Notes: generated by a model not told the origin, from the sequence alone. A stretch of DNA of 43,758 bases from Rhodospirillales bacterium (GCA_018662225.1 JABJGO010000099.1:1-43758); one strand, 5' to 3'; positions 7,590 through 16,165 are shown, counted from the stretch's first letter. A program made the numbers and translations.

Positions 7590-8925
7590 TCTCAGTATCC
7601 GCCTGATGGTGTCTGCCGGTGTGTGGATCATGCTGGTATTGATTGTTGGTGGCGTTAGCCTGTCGTTCGCATTCCAGCAATCTGCAGATGCTTCCTTCCG
7701 TCGGCAGTTGGAGGTCTCAGTCAATGCGTTAATTGCAATGGCGGACTTCCAGGAAAATCAAACGCTCACCGTTTCGCGTTCTCTCGACGACCCCAGGTTC
7801 GAGCAGGCCTTGTCTGGTTGGTACTGGCAAATATCTGCGGGCGATACGACGTTGGCACATTCCCGGTCCCTGTGGGATGCGAGTCTGCCATTAGCCGTTC
7901 CGGCGTCCAACCTTGGGCGCTTCGGGGCCACTACTTTTCAGGGGCCACGAGGGCGTGCATTGTGGGCTTCATATCTAACCTTACAGATTGAGGGATTCCA
8001 GACCCCTGTGCGGTTTATGGTTGCTGGTGATATTTCTGATCTAATTCAGGACCGTCGGAAATTTGATTTGGTTCTAACATTGTCGCTTTTGGCCTTGGGC
8101 GTTGGTGTTCTGGCGGCCTTGGTCATACAAATCCGATTTGGCCTGAAGCCGTTACGTGGATTGGTCCATGATATGGAAGCGATCCTCCAGCGACGTGCAA
8201 ATAGGCTGGATAAAGACTACCCCGACGAGATCATGCCGCTCATCCACGTGGCGAATTCCGTATTGGAAGAAAATCAAAATCAGATCGAAAGAGCCCGGCG
8301 CCATGTGGGTAATTTGGCCCACGCGTTAAAAACACCGCTTACATTGCTGCGCGGAGAAGCCAGCCTGAGTGATGAGGCCAATCGCCAACCCGAAATGAAA
8401 CAACAGATCGATGTTATTTCAAATTTAGTGGAGCACCACCTGGCTCGCGCCGCCACGGCTGGAGCGTCGTCCTTTTCTGCCAGCAACGTATCGGTGCTCA
8501 ATACCGCCACATCCATATGCCAGTCACTTGAGAAGATATTTGCAGGCGAAAACCGACATGGCCATATCGACATCCCGCCTTCCCTGATGTTTCGCGGAGA
8601 ACGTGAGGATCTCGAAGAAATCGTCGGTAATATTCTGGAAAATGCCTTCAAGTGGGCGAAACACAATATTTATGTTAAGGCCAGTATTGAGATAGACGGG
8701 TTGCGCCTGATCGTATTTGATGACGGCCCCGGCATGCCAGACGACAAGATGCAAAACTCCCTTGATCGTGGTAAACGGTTGGATGAGATGACACCCGGCC
8801 ATGGGCTGGGATTGTCAATTGTCGCCGATCTTGTGGCATTGTATGAGGGTGAATTAACGCTCGGCACTGCCCTGACGGGTGGCCTGTCTGTCACCATTGT
8901 TTTCCCGACAAACTGTATGCCCTGA
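7582..8925 (+). CDS. PhoQ-like sensor histidine kinase
   Basis: A 447-aa inner-membrane sensor. TM1 is about residues 8-31 and TM2 about 163-184, enclosing a periplasmic domain of some 130 residues with several Trp. A HAMP-like linker follows. The H-box is NLAHALKTPLTLLRGEA with His247, the PhoQ/RstB-type motif with Lys where many kinases have Arg. The ATP-binding domain has the N-box EIVGNILENAFKWA, DDGPGMP and GHGLGLSIVADL. The start overlaps the response regulator gene by 8 bp. The periplasmic domain presumably senses a cation, peptide or envelope signal, perhaps through the PepSY protein encoded upstream. Confidence 0.94.
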   Translation: MNSLSIRLMVSAGVWIMLVLIVGGVSLSFAFQQSADASFRRQLEVSVNALIAMADFQENQTLTVSRSLDDPRFEQALSGWYWQISAGDTTLAHSRSLWDASLPLAVPASNLGRFGATTFQGPRGRALWASYLTLQIEGFQTPVRFMVAGDISDLIQDRRKFDLVLTLSLLALGVGVLAALVIQIRFGLKPLRGLVHDMEAILQRRANRLDKDYPDEIMPLIHVANSVLEENQNQIERARRHVGNLAHALKTPLTLLRGEASLSDEANRQPEMKQQIDVISNLVEHHLARAATAGASSFSASNVSVLNTATSICQSLEKIFAGENRHGHIDIPPSLMFRGEREDLEEIVGNILENAFKWAKHNIYVKASIEIDGLRLIVFDDGPGMPDDKMQNSLDRGKRLDEMTPGHGLGLSIVADLVALYEGELTLGTALTGGLSVTIVFPTNCMP

Positions 8926-9056
8926 TGCCTTCATTCTTCCAATCCATGCGAGAACTGGAAAAACGGGCAGAGCCTGAAGCGTGCGCTCAAGCACCTCAAA
9001 CATTGACACAATTCCGACTTCCTGTTTATTGGAAAACGTGTGTTTCCTGCCGCTGA
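8925..9056 (+). CDS. Candidate 43-aa small protein between the histidine kinase and HprK-like kinase
   Basis: An ATG at 8925 shares one base with the kinase stop (TGATG at 8923-8927), the same junction seen between the PepSY and regulator genes. The frame is open for 43 codons to TGA at 9054-9056. The product begins MPSFFQSMRELEKRAEPEAC and ends VYWKTCVSCR, with three Cys and two Trp/Tyr-type residues near the C-terminus. It nearly fills the gap before the HprK-like gene. No database family is recognised. Coupled start, position and size would suit a small substrate or precursor peptide for the kinase/PqqD pair, but it could also be chance. Confidence 0.4.
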   Translation: MPSFFQSMRELEKRAEPEACAQAPQTLTQFRLPVYWKTCVSCR

Positions 9057-9080
9057 TTCGAACTGTTTTGTGAGGGTGCC

Positions 9081-9914
9081 GTGGATCTCTGGTTTGACGG
9101 ACTAAAGAGGCCGATCCGACTCGATGGACGCGCCGTCGAGCTTTTGCCACTGATGCACGAAATCATTGGTACGTGGTCTTTTCGTGAAAAACCGAAGAAC
9201 CATGTGGATCCCGTGATCACTCTATGGTGGCATTCGGGTGGGTTTTCCCGCACCTCACTTTGGCTCAACGAAACGAAAACCTATATAGACCCGGTAAACG
9301 CCGTGTGTGACTTCATTGTCGACCTGACCCATGCCTATAATGCGGATCACCCGGATGTGTTGTGCCTGCACTGCGCCGCGCCGATCATCAATGGTCAGCT
9401 TGTGGTTTTCCCAAACGGTTACAATCAGGGGAAAAGCACGCTCATGGCTCTGCTTGCCTCACGGCATATCCGTATACTATGTGACGACGTCATGCCATTT
9501 GACCTCTCCTCGTTCTCTGGAAAATCCCTCGGTATTCAACCTCGGTTACGGACCCCCCTGCCATCGGGTCTCGGCAATAATTTCGATAAATTTGTCCTCG
9601 ACCATGAGGGGAGGCGCAGTGATCGATTCCAGTATTTGAATTTGAGTCAGGAATACCTGGCGGATTTTGGTGAGACCTATCCCGTTGGTGGTGTTGTCGT
9701 CCTTGAACGAAATGAGAGTGGCGAAAATGAACTGGTCCCGATTGGTCAGGCGGACGCTCTGAAAGCAATAATTCTCAGAAATTTCGCAAACGCCATGCCG
9801 GCGGCAGATACCCTTAACAGGCTTTCCGACCTCATTAACACCGTGAAAATATTTCGCCTACGCTACAGTAACGGCGATATAGCACATAACCTTCTGCTAG
9901 ACACATTTGCCTAG
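9081..9914 (+). CDS. HprK-like serine kinase (HPr kinase C-terminal fold)
   Basis: A 277-aa protein starting at GTG 9081 with GAGGG upstream. Its C-terminal two-thirds matches the HprK kinase core: a CLHCAAPIINGQLVVFPNG strand leading to the P-loop GYNQGKST (113-120), then the LLASRHIRILCDDVMPF segment with CDD at 134-136 in the Walker-B-like position. The N-terminal HPr-kinase regulatory domain is absent. Stand-alone HprK-like proteins are found in peptide-tailoring loci (for example kinases of lasso peptides) and exopolysaccharide/exosortase loci, usually beside PqqD-like proteins, as here. The substrate is unknown. The neighbouring Ser-rich repeat protein and 43-aa ORF are candidates. Confidence 0.75.
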   Translation: MDLWFDGLKRPIRLDGRAVELLPLMHEIIGTWSFREKPKNHVDPVITLWWHSGGFSRTSLWLNETKTYIDPVNAVCDFIVDLTHAYNADHPDVLCLHCAAPIINGQLVVFPNGYNQGKSTLMALLASRHIRILCDDVMPFDLSSFSGKSLGIQPRLRTPLPSGLGNNFDKFVLDHEGRRSDRFQYLNLSQEYLADFGETYPVGGVVVLERNESGENELVPIGQADALKAIILRNFANAMPAADTLNRLSDLINTVKIFRLRYSNGDIAHNLLLDTFA

Positions 9915-9929
9915 TGCCCAAAAATACGA

Positions 9930-10220
9930 ATGGAAATTCACGTGACATTGCGATCATACCAGAGAAAACCCGGTGTCTATACGCAACAGATGGACGATCA
10001 GGTCTTCCTGGCTGACCCTGATACGAATGTTCTGTTTCATCTCGACCCTGTTGGCAGCGCCGTCTGGCGATTGCTCGAACAACCAATATCAATTGAAAAC
10101 ATCGTCGACCTGCTGAGGGAGGCATTTCCCGATGAAGACGCGGACAAAGTCACTTCAGACGTTTCTGTCCTCTTCAAACAGCTCTCGGACAGTGGTTTGA
10201 TTATCGCAACAGATACATGA
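9930..10220 (+). CDS. PqqD family peptide chaperone (RiPP recognition element fold)
   Basis: A 96-aa PqqD-like protein. Diagnostic segments are VFLADPDTNVLFHLDPVGSAVW, RLLEQPISIENIVDLLREAF, and a final winged-helix stretch DVSVLFKQLSDSGLI. PqqD folds bind the leader of a ribosomally made peptide and present it to a modifying enzyme. It follows the HprK-like gene by 15 bp on the same strand. No radical-SAM, cyclodehydratase or asparagine-synthase partner is visible, so if a peptide is modified here the kinase or the downstream dioxygenase would be the visible candidate enzymes. The fold call is confident; the function is inferred. Confidence 0.82.
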   Translation: MEIHVTLRSYQRKPGVYTQQMDDQVFLADPDTNVLFHLDPVGSAVWRLLEQPISIENIVDLLREAFPDEDADKVTSDVSVLFKQLSDSGLIIATDT

Positions 10221-10292
10221 GCTGCCTGCAAATCTCCGTTGCTCCACATTTCAGATTGACGTGACCGCCCCGTGTCACCCTATAATCAACAT

Positions 10293-11156
10293 ATGCCAAA
10301 GCGATTGACCCCCACCCAGATTGACCAGTTCCACGAGCAAGGTTTCGTCTCCGGCGTTCAGTTGCTTGAGCCTGACGCCTGCCTGGAAATCGAGCGCCGG
10401 ATTGAAGCGTTTGAGGCCGAGCGCCCGAACGATGCCCCATGGGCCTTCGACATTAAGGCTAATCTATTATTCGACTGGGTCTACGATCTTAGCGCCGATG
10501 AATTGACCCTGAATGCGGTCGAAGATTTGATCGGAGAGAATATCTTCAATACCGACACAGTTTTTCGCATCAAGGAACCGGGATCCGGCACAAACTACGG
10601 TTGGCATCAAGATGCGGTTCGTATCGAAGTCAATCCGTGTTTCCTGATTGCCTATGTGGCCATAACCCCTTCCACACCAGAAAATGGGGGCCTGCGGGTC
10701 ATCCCGGGCTCTCACAAGTCGGTTCTCCCCTTTGAGGTGGTGACAAACAGCGACGGCCAGGGCAAACGCGAAGTCGCCCGCACGTTAGAAGTTGATGAGA
10801 GCCAGGCCGTGGACGTTACGTTGGAGCCCGGTCAGGTCGTTTTCTTCAGCGGGCTGCTGGTTCACGGCTCGCAACCGAACCGCAGTGATCAACGCCGCAT
10901 CGCCATTCTAACCGACTACACATCGGCCGAATCAAAACAATTACGCGGCCAAGGTTCAGGTCAGTTACTGCGCGGCAGCGACAGTTGGGGCCACATCGCA
11001 CCAGAACCAGTTCCCACCGGCATATGCACCCCGGCCAATGCGCAGCTGCGCCGTGAAATCCTGAGCTCATATCCGGAAAATCCCCTGATGGGACCCTTGG
11101 CTCAAGGCGAGTTAGCCAGATTCCTCGATGACCCGGCTTTCAGTCAACATTCCTGA
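10293..11156 (+). CDS. Phytanoyl-CoA dioxygenase (PhyH) family Fe(II)/2-oxoglutarate oxygenase
   Basis: A 287-aa PhyH-type oxygenase. I took ATG 10293 (MPKRLTPTQIDQFHEQGFV), since this is how such proteins usually begin; a GTG seven codons upstream is possible and neither has a strong ribosome site. The iron ligands are His105 and Asp107 in GWHQDAVR and His191 in VHGSQPNRSDQRRI, with Arg201/202 for 2-oxoglutarate. PGSHKSVLPF is the usual substrate-loop region. The family hydroxylates diverse small molecules including ectoine, fatty acyl chains and natural products. It is on the same strand as the PqqD-like gene with a 72-bp gap, so it may or may not belong to that unit. Confidence 0.85.
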   Translation: MPKRLTPTQIDQFHEQGFVSGVQLLEPDACLEIERRIEAFEAERPNDAPWAFDIKANLLFDWVYDLSADELTLNAVEDLIGENIFNTDTVFRIKEPGSGTNYGWHQDAVRIEVNPCFLIAYVAITPSTPENGGLRVIPGSHKSVLPFEVVTNSDGQGKREVARTLEVDESQAVDVTLEPGQVVFFSGLLVHGSQPNRSDQRRIAILTDYTSAESKQLRGQGSGQLLRGSDSWGHIAPEPVPTGICTPANAQLRREILSSYPENPLMGPLAQGELARFLDDPAFSQHS

Positions 11157-11162
11157 ACGGTC

Positions 11163-11181
11163 ACGGTCGCCCAAAGACCGT
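11163..11181. terminator. Short hairpin between convergent genes
   Basis: ACGGTC at 11163-11168 pairs with GACCGT at 11176-11181 around a 7-nt loop, between the PhyH stop and the end of the converging amidotransferase gene. No strong T-run follows on either side, so this is a weak terminator candidate. Confidence 0.3.
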
Positions 11182-11198
11182 AGTAAATTTCCACACCG

Positions 11199-11924
11199 CT
11201 ACAAATCAATCACCAGCCGCAAGAAGTTCTCCACCAGTTGGTCACCGGCCCTGCTCTCAACGTATCGGTCCATCAATTCCGGCGCTTTGTGCCGCCAGAC
11301 TGTGCCCAGTGTTTCATGGGTACCTTCCGGGTGAAACTGGGTGGCATAGCAATGGTGGCCGAAATCCAGCGCGGCGACGGGTACCCTGCCACTGCTGGCC
11401 AGCAAGGTGCCACCCGCTGGCACGTCGAGTACGTATTCTGAGTTGGCGAAATGGAATTTGGCACCGTCCGGAATGTTGTTCATTACAGGGCTGGACCGGC
11501 CGGCGTCTGTTAACGCAACCGGAAACGTTCCGGCATATGGCCCCTGCTCCACATGTTCAACCCGCGCGCCCACCGAATGGGAAATCAACTGGTGCGATCC
11601 GCATATAGCCAGGATCGGCGTTTTGTGTTCACGCATGGCTGGCAGCCAGCGGAGAATCGCCCGTTGCCAGTCTGTTTTATCGTGAACCGAGTTATAGCTT
11701 CCGGCCAGCACCAACCCGTCGACCTCGTCCGGTATGGGCAGGGCCTCACCCGCGCAAACATTGCGGGTGTTAATGGAAATGCCCGCCACATGGCCGTACC
11801 GTTTTACAAACCATCGGCCCTCATCATCCTTGTCATCGAAATGATCGTACACGGATGCATCGTAGCTGCCTCGCACCCCCATCATTTCGATAAAAAATAT
11901 GCGTTTCATCTTTTCCGTGGTCAC
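11199..11924 (-). CDS. Class I glutamine amidotransferase (GATase1) domain protein
   Basis: A stand-alone type 1 glutamine amidotransferase of about 241 aa. The nucleophile elbow is ILAICGSHQLISHSVG and the His-Glu pair lies in YATQFHPEGTHETLG; GLVLAGSYNSVHDKTDW forms the oxyanion-side loop. The start is set at GTG 11924, which overlaps the VOC gene stop as GTGA; an ATG at 11909 (MKRIFFIEMM) is nearly as plausible and gives 236 aa. Relatives include gamma-glutamyl-hydrolase-like enzymes of polyamine catabolism (PuuD type) and GMP-synthase-like hydrolases. In a window with a polyamine-type importer a gamma-glutamyl role is possible but not shown by sequence. Confidence 0.75.
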   Translation of the reverse strand: MTTEKMKRIFFIEMMGVRGSYDASVYDHFDDKDDEGRWFVKRYGHVAGISINTRNVCAGEALPIPDEVDGLVLAGSYNSVHDKTDWQRAILRWLPAMREHKTPILAICGSHQLISHSVGARVEHVEQGPYAGTFPVALTDAGRSSPVMNNIPDGAKFHFANSEYVLDVPAGGTLLASSGRVPVAALDFGHHCYATQFHPEGTHETLGTVWRHKAPELMDRYVESRAGDQLVENFLRLVIDL

Positions 11925-12358
11925 CCACCAATCCCCACACCCGGCACCCACAGGTATCCGTCGTCATCCAGAATATAGGCTTCGCGCAGGCCGTGGGGTT
12001 TATCCATGGCACCGGCCAGCACCATATAACCCGCATCACGAGCGCGGGCCTCGGCGGCATCGGGGTCGCAGTTATAGATACGCAGTTCGGCCCCCACACC
12101 GCGTGGTGTTTCGTCGTCGAGGCTGCCCTTCAACGGGTGGTCACTGTAAGTATGGTCCGCGTGCAGCATCCACAGACCACCATAGCCTTTGAGCACAGCA
12201 AAATCCGGATCGGCGTAGACCACCTCGGCCTGTAGTACAGTCTTCTGGAATGCAATGGCCGGGTCCATATCTTTGACCAGCAGGTTAAACCCGACACCCG
12301 TGAGCAAGCGTCCGAACTGGTCCGCTGGCATCCACGAATCACCGTCATGTTTTTTCAT
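11921..12358 (-). CDS. VOC superfamily (glyoxalase/bleomycin-resistance fold) protein
   Basis: A 145-aa protein with two beta-alpha-beta-beta-beta modules. Supporting segments are GVGFNLLVKDMDPAIAFQKTVL at the start and AEARARDAGYMVLAGAMDKPHGLREAYILDDDGYLW at the end. The ATG at 12358 is preferred to an in-frame TTG six bases upstream because GGAGGA stands six bases before it. VOC proteins bind a divalent metal and act as isomerases, dioxygenases or binding proteins; the substrate cannot be told. It overlaps the downstream amidotransferase gene by four bases, so the pair is an operon. Confidence 0.8.
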   Translation of the reverse strand: MKKHDGDSWMPADQFGRLLTGVGFNLLVKDMDPAIAFQKTVLQAEVVYADPDFAVLKGYGGLWMLHADHTYSDHPLKGSLDDETPRGVGAELRIYNCDPDAAEARARDAGYMVLAGAMDKPHGLREAYILDDDGYLWVPGVGIGG

Positions 12359-12395
12359 ATCCAATCCTCCGCATTATGGAGGTTCACTCTAAACA

Positions 12396-12425
12396 AAAAC
12401 GGCCCTTCCAAGGAAGAGCCGTTTT
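12396..12425 (-). terminator. Rho-independent terminator downstream of the MttB-family gene
   Basis: AAAACGGC at 12396-12403 and CTTCC at 12405-12409 pair with GGAAG at 12412-12416 and GCCGTTTT at 12418-12425, with one mismatch. Read on the minus strand, the stem is followed by a T-rich run. It lies just past the MttB stop and upstream of the VOC gene, separating the two transcripts. Confidence 0.8.
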
Positions 12426-12447
12426 GTTCGCATAACAAATCAGAAGC

Positions 12448-13995
12448 CTAGACGTTTGAGTCCGGGAAGCCTTCCTTGCGCTTGGCAATGTATGCAAGGA
12501 TTGCCTCATCCGTCGCCGGATCAATAGCCGGTGCTTCATAATCGTTCAGCATTTTCTTGTAGATCTTGTTGGCGCGCTGTTCGGCGTCCAGCGACCCTTC
12601 GGCCTCCCACTGCTCAAACGAGTCGTAGTTGGCGACCGTTGATGGATAGAACGCGGTTTCGAAATTCCGCTTGGTGTGCTCACAGCCCAGATAGTGCATG
12701 CCGGGGCCAACCTCGCGGATGGCATCCATGGCCTGACCTTCTTCGCTCATATCAATGCCCTGGCTGATTTTCTGCATCATGCCGAGCTGATCCGCGTCCA
12801 TGATGAATTTCTCGTAACCAGACACCAAACCACCTTCAAGCCAACCCGCGCTGTGCAAGGCGAAGTTCACGCCGCACATGACAACCGGCCAGATGGACTG
12901 GGCACTTTCGTAGGCGGCCTGTGCATCCGGTTCCTTGGATGTACAAAGCGATCCGCCGGAGCGCAGCGGAATACCCAAACGCCTTACAAGCTGTGTGGCC
13001 GCCGCAATAACCATAGTGGGCTCCGGTGTGCCGAACGTGGGCGCACCTGACAGCATGGACATGGAACTTGAGAACAACCCGAACACAACCGGTGCGCCCG
13101 GACGGATGAGCTGGGTCAGCGCGGTACCAGCCATACCTTCGGCCAATGCCTGGGCCAGAGTACCGGCCGGTGAAACAGGACCCATGGCGCCTGAAATAAT
13201 AAACGGCGTCACAATACAGGCCTGATTATTACGGGCATAGACTTTCAAGGCACCCAACATGGTGTCATCGAACGTCATGGGCGAATTGGCGTTGATCAGG
13301 TTGATGGTGACCGCGTTCTGATCGACAAATTCAGCGCCGAACAGAACTTTGCACATCTCCACCGTATCTTCAGCGCGCTCGGATGCGGTTACAGACCCCA
13401 TGAACGGTTTGTCCGAATACCGCATGTGTGAATACACCATATCGAAATGGCGTTTATTCACCGGCAGGTCCACTGGTTCGCACACCGTACCACCGGAATG
13501 ATGCAGATATGGCGACATATAGGCCAGCTTCACAAAGTTATTGAAATCTTCGATGGTGCCATAGCGGCGACCTTCGTCCAGATTACGGACAAAGGGCGGG
13601 CCGTATACAGGCGCGAACACCGTATTGCCGCCACCAATCACCACGTTGCGGTCCGGGTTACGGGCGTGCTGGGTGAATTCGCTGGGGGCTGTTTTCAAAA
13701 TCTCGCGCAACATGCCTTTCTCGAACCGAACGCGTTCGCCCTGCACATCAGCACCGGCATCCTTCCACAGATCAAGGACTTCCTGATCATCGCGAAATTC
13801 GATACCGATTTCCTTTAGAATCGTGTCGGCATTATTCTCAATGGTCACAAGGGCTTCTTCACCCAGAATTTCCGTATAGGGAATTTTGCGCTGGATATAG
13901 GGTGCGGCTTCTACCTTGGCATTTTCGCGCAAGGCACGACGTGCCTCACGTCCACCGCCACGTGCTTTGCGTACGCGTCCAGATTCTACGCTCAT
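12448..13995 (-). CDS. Trimethylamine methyltransferase family protein (MttB superfamily, non-pyrrolysine type)
   Basis: A 515-aa member of the MttB family (COG5598). It begins with a basic tail (GRVRKARGGGREARRALREN). The TIM-barrel then shows typical stretches such as NTVFAPVYGPPFVRNLDEGR, CEPVDLPVNKRHFDMVYSHM, MSMLSGAPTFGTPEPTMVIAA and GPGMHYLGCEHTKRNF. The frame is open throughout with no in-frame amber codon, so this is the pyrrolysine-free subgroup. Members with known activity demethylate glycine betaine, proline betaine or carnitine and pass the methyl group to a corrinoid protein. A corrinoid partner exists about 10 kb away (24550-25251). A good GGGAG ribosome site precedes the ATG at 13995. 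It is transcribed away from etfBA. The substrate is unassigned. Confidence 0.88.
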   Translation of the reverse strand: MSVESGRVRKARGGGREARRALRENAKVEAAPYIQRKIPYTEILGEEALVTIENNADTILKEIGIEFRDDQEVLDLWKDAGADVQGERVRFEKGMLREILKTAPSEFTQHARNPDRNVVIGGGNTVFAPVYGPPFVRNLDEGRRYGTIEDFNNFVKLAYMSPYLHHSGGTVCEPVDLPVNKRHFDMVYSHMRYSDKPFMGSVTASERAEDTVEMCKVLFGAEFVDQNAVTINLINANSPMTFDDTMLGALKVYARNNQACIVTPFIISGAMGPVSPAGTLAQALAEGMAGTALTQLIRPGAPVVFGLFSSSMSMLSGAPTFGTPEPTMVIAAATQLVRRLGIPLRSGGSLCTSKEPDAQAAYESAQSIWPVVMCGVNFALHSAGWLEGGLVSGYEKFIMDADQLGMMQKISQGIDMSEEGQAMDAIREVGPGMHYLGCEHTKRNFETAFYPSTVANYDSFEQWEAEGSLDAEQRANKIYKKMLNDYEAPAIDPATDEAILAYIAKRKEGFPDSNV

Positions 13996-14344
13996 AATTA
14001 CTCCCGTTCAGGCCGTATACATCCCCAAGACAACACCGGGGATATCAGGCCATAAGACCTTAGATTAATAACAAAGACCATTTAACGGCCCCGAGCATAT
14101 ATCACTGCCCCCAACGCGTCTCATACTTTCCCGATTTCGCCATAATATCCCTATTGGTATAGCCAAATTGAGACAGTGAAATTTCGCTGGCATTCATTTC
14201 AATTGCACCCTACATTCCGCGCTTCGCTGGGATAAATCCAATGTCAATCATTTGATCGACTCAGTGATTTCGCGGTGAAACCTACGGGCCCGAAACGCCA
14301 TGGTTTTCACCTGAATGGAAACATTTTTAGATGCGGATGAATCG
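13996..14344. promoter_or_regulatory. Divergent promoter region between the MttB-family gene and etfB
   Basis: This 349-bp region separates the minus-strand MttB-family gene from plus-strand etfB, so it must hold both promoters. The MttB leader side carries ATCCCC at 14021-14026 and GGGGAT at 14038-14043, a 6-bp hairpin with an 11-nt loop. No B12-riboswitch box or clear regulator site was recognised. The etfB start has no strong Shine-Dalgarno sequence. No further coding region is supported. Confidence 0.5.
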
Positions 14345-15097
14345 ATGAAGGTTCTTGTTCCAGTCAAGCGCGTCATTGACGCCAATATCAAAGTCCGGGT
14401 TAAAGCCGACAACAGCGGTGTAGAAACCGCCAACGTCAAGATGGCCATGAACCCGTTTTGTGAAATCGCAGTTGAAGAAGCTGTTCGTATGAAGGAAGCC
14501 GGTACGGTCGAAGAAGTTATCGCCGTCACCGCAGGCCCTTCTCAATGTCAGGAATCACTACGCACGGCGCTGGCCATGGGTGCTGATCGTGCCATCATGA
14601 TCGAAACCGATGAAGTGTTAGAGCCCCTTGGTGTTGCCAAGCTGCTTAAAGCGGTCGTCGACAACGAAGGCCCCGGCATGGTCATCATGGGCAAGCAAGC
14701 CATCGATGGCGACAACAATCAGACCGGTCAGATGCTGTCTGCTCTGCTGGGTTGGTCACAGGGTGCATTTACGTCCAAGATCGAAGTCGCTGGTGACAGC
14801 GTGAACATCGTACGGGAAGTGGACGCCGGTTTGCAGTCGCTGACCCTGAAGATGCCAGCCGTTGTAACGGTGGATCTTCGTTTGAACGAGCCACGCTATG
14901 CCAGCCTGCCGAACATCATGAAGGCCAAGAAAAAACCTATGGATACAACAACGCCTGCTGACCTTGGCGTGGATATCACACCGCGGGTTAACGTGATCAG
15001 CGTGGGCGAGCCACCGGCACGCGAAGCCGGTGTCATTGTGCCGGATGTGGCCACGCTTGTTGATAAACTGCGGAATGAAGCAAAGGTGATCTCATGA
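14345..15097 (+). CDS. etfB: Electron transfer flavoprotein beta subunit
   Basis: A 250-aa EtfB. The start ATG at 14345 gives the canonical [19 protein letters not shown]; an ATG ten codons upstream would add a non-conserved extension. Family marks include [18 protein letters not shown], the long helix region [43 protein letters not shown] for AMP/FAD contacts, and the signature [19 protein letters not shown]. With EtfA it accepts electrons from acyl-CoA, dimethylglycine and sarcosine dehydrogenases and delivers them to ETF-ubiquinone oxidoreductase. It overlaps etfA by four bases (ATGA). Sitting beside demethylation genes, it could be the electron acceptor for the GcvT-type dehydrogenase at 21132-23693. 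Confidence 0.96.
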   Translation: MKVLVPVKRVIDANIKVRVKADNSGVETANVKMAMNPFCEIAVEEAVRMKEAGTVEEVIAVTAGPSQCQESLRTALAMGADRAIMIETDEVLEPLGVAKLLKAVVDNEGPGMVIMGKQAIDGDNNQTGQMLSALLGWSQGAFTSKIEVAGDSVNIVREVDAGLQSLTLKMPAVVTVDLRLNEPRYASLPNIMKAKKKPMDTTTPADLGVDITPRVNVISVGEPPAREAGVIVPDVATLVDKLRNEAKVIS

Positions 15098-16026
15098 GCA
15101 TCCTCGTCGTAGCCGAACACGATAACGAAACGCTGGCTAGCGCCACGTATAATGCTGTCGCCGCCGCGTCGCAGCTTTCCGGTGATATCGAAATCCTGGT
15201 TGCTGGCAGTGGCACATCCGGTGTGGCCGAAGCCGCCGCCAAGATCCCTGGCGTCGCCAAGGTTCTGAACGCGGACTCTGCCGAATACGCCAACGACATT
15301 GCAGAAAATACTGCACCGTTGTTGGTACAACTGGCACCGAACTACAGCCATGTTCTGGCACCGGCCACCACGTTTGGTAAAAATGTGATGCCACGGGCCT
15401 CTGCATTGCTGGACGTTCAACAGATTTCGGAAATTACCGCGATTGAAAGCGACGACACGTTTGTTCGCCCGATCTATGCCGGTAACGCCATGGCAACGGT
15501 ACAATCCACTGATTCCGTTAAAATGATCACCGTTCGTATGACAGCCTTCGAAGCCGTCGCCGAAGACGGTGGTTCAGCTTCTGTTGAAGCGATTGCCGGA
15601 ACCGGTGACGCTGGTCTCGCGTCCTTCGTCAGCCAGGAAGTCAGCAAATCTGATCGTCCTGAACTGACCACCGCCCGGATCGTGATCTCTGGTGGTCGTG
15701 GTATGAAGTCTGGCGAAAACTTCCCGCTGATCGAGTCTGTGGCTGATAAACTGAACGCCGCTGTTGGTGCATCACGCGCCGCTGTGGATGCCGGTTATGT
15801 CTCCAACGATTTCCAGGTTGGTCAGACCGGTAAGGTTGTGGCACCGGACCTGTATATCGCGGTTGGTATTTCAGGCGCTATTCAGCATCTGGCTGGTATG
15901 AAGGATTCCAAAGTCATTGTTGCCATCAACAACGACGAAGAAGCCCCAATCTTCCAGGTCGCCGATTACGGCCTTGTGGCTGATCTGTTTGATGCGATAC
16001 CTGCGCTGGACGCTGAACTGGGATAA
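15094..16026 (+). CDS. etfA: Electron transfer flavoprotein alpha subunit
   Basis: A 310-aa EtfA. The C-terminal FAD domain is clear: [20 protein letters not shown], then [22 protein letters not shown], and [20 protein letters not shown]. The extreme end matches the usual EtfA tail ([15 protein letters not shown]). It is cotranscribed with etfB. The last 96 coding bases plus the terminator are repeated at 18532-18702. The intact gene ends at the left copy, and several differences between copies are synonymous, so this gene may carry a tail acquired together with the neighbouring insertion. Confidence 0.96.
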   Translation: MSILVVAEHDNETLASATYNAVAAASQLSGDIEILVAGSGTSGVAEAAAKIPGVAKVLNADSAEYANDIAENTAPLLVQLAPNYSHVLAPATTFGKNVMPRASALLDVQQISEITAIESDDTFVRPIYAGNAMATVQSTDSVKMITVRMTAFEAVAEDGGSASVEAIAGTGDAGLASFVSQEVSKSDRPELTTARIVISGGRGMKSGENFPLIESVADKLNAAVGASRAAVDAGYVSNDFQVGQTGKVVAPDLYIAVGISGAIQHLAGMKDSKVIVAINNDEEAPIFQVADYGLVADLFDAIPALDAELG

Positions 16027-16102
16027 TCACCCCCCGGTTCTGATCCAGATCAGACAAAAATACAAACGGCCCGGCTTAACCTGTCGGGCCGTTTTTTTGT
16101 TT
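15931..16102 (+). repeat. etfA 3'-end plus terminator, left copy of the flanking direct repeat
   Basis: This 172-bp stretch covers the last codons of etfA, the stop, the dyad CTGATC-CA-GATCAG (16040-16053) and the terminator hairpin. It aligns with 18532-18702 with about 11 substitutions and three single-base gaps by my hand alignment, roughly 92% identity. The two copies are in direct orientation and bracket the AT-rich ROCO gene. Confidence 0.9.
16064..16097 (+). terminator. Rho-independent terminator of etfBA
   Basis: AAACGGCCCG at 16064-16073 pairs with CGGGCCGTTT at 16085-16094, followed by a run of T. A matching copy of this terminator occurs at 18664-18698. Confidence 0.92.
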
Positions 16103-16165
16103 GGCAAATTTAGACGAGTAATAACTGTCGTGTATTCAAACAACCCCCAGCAAGATAGAATACTG

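Noticed and set aside
14021-14043. Hairpin in the MttB leader as a riboswitch
   Set aside because: Only a 6-bp stem with an 11-nt loop; no known riboswitch core is recognisable.
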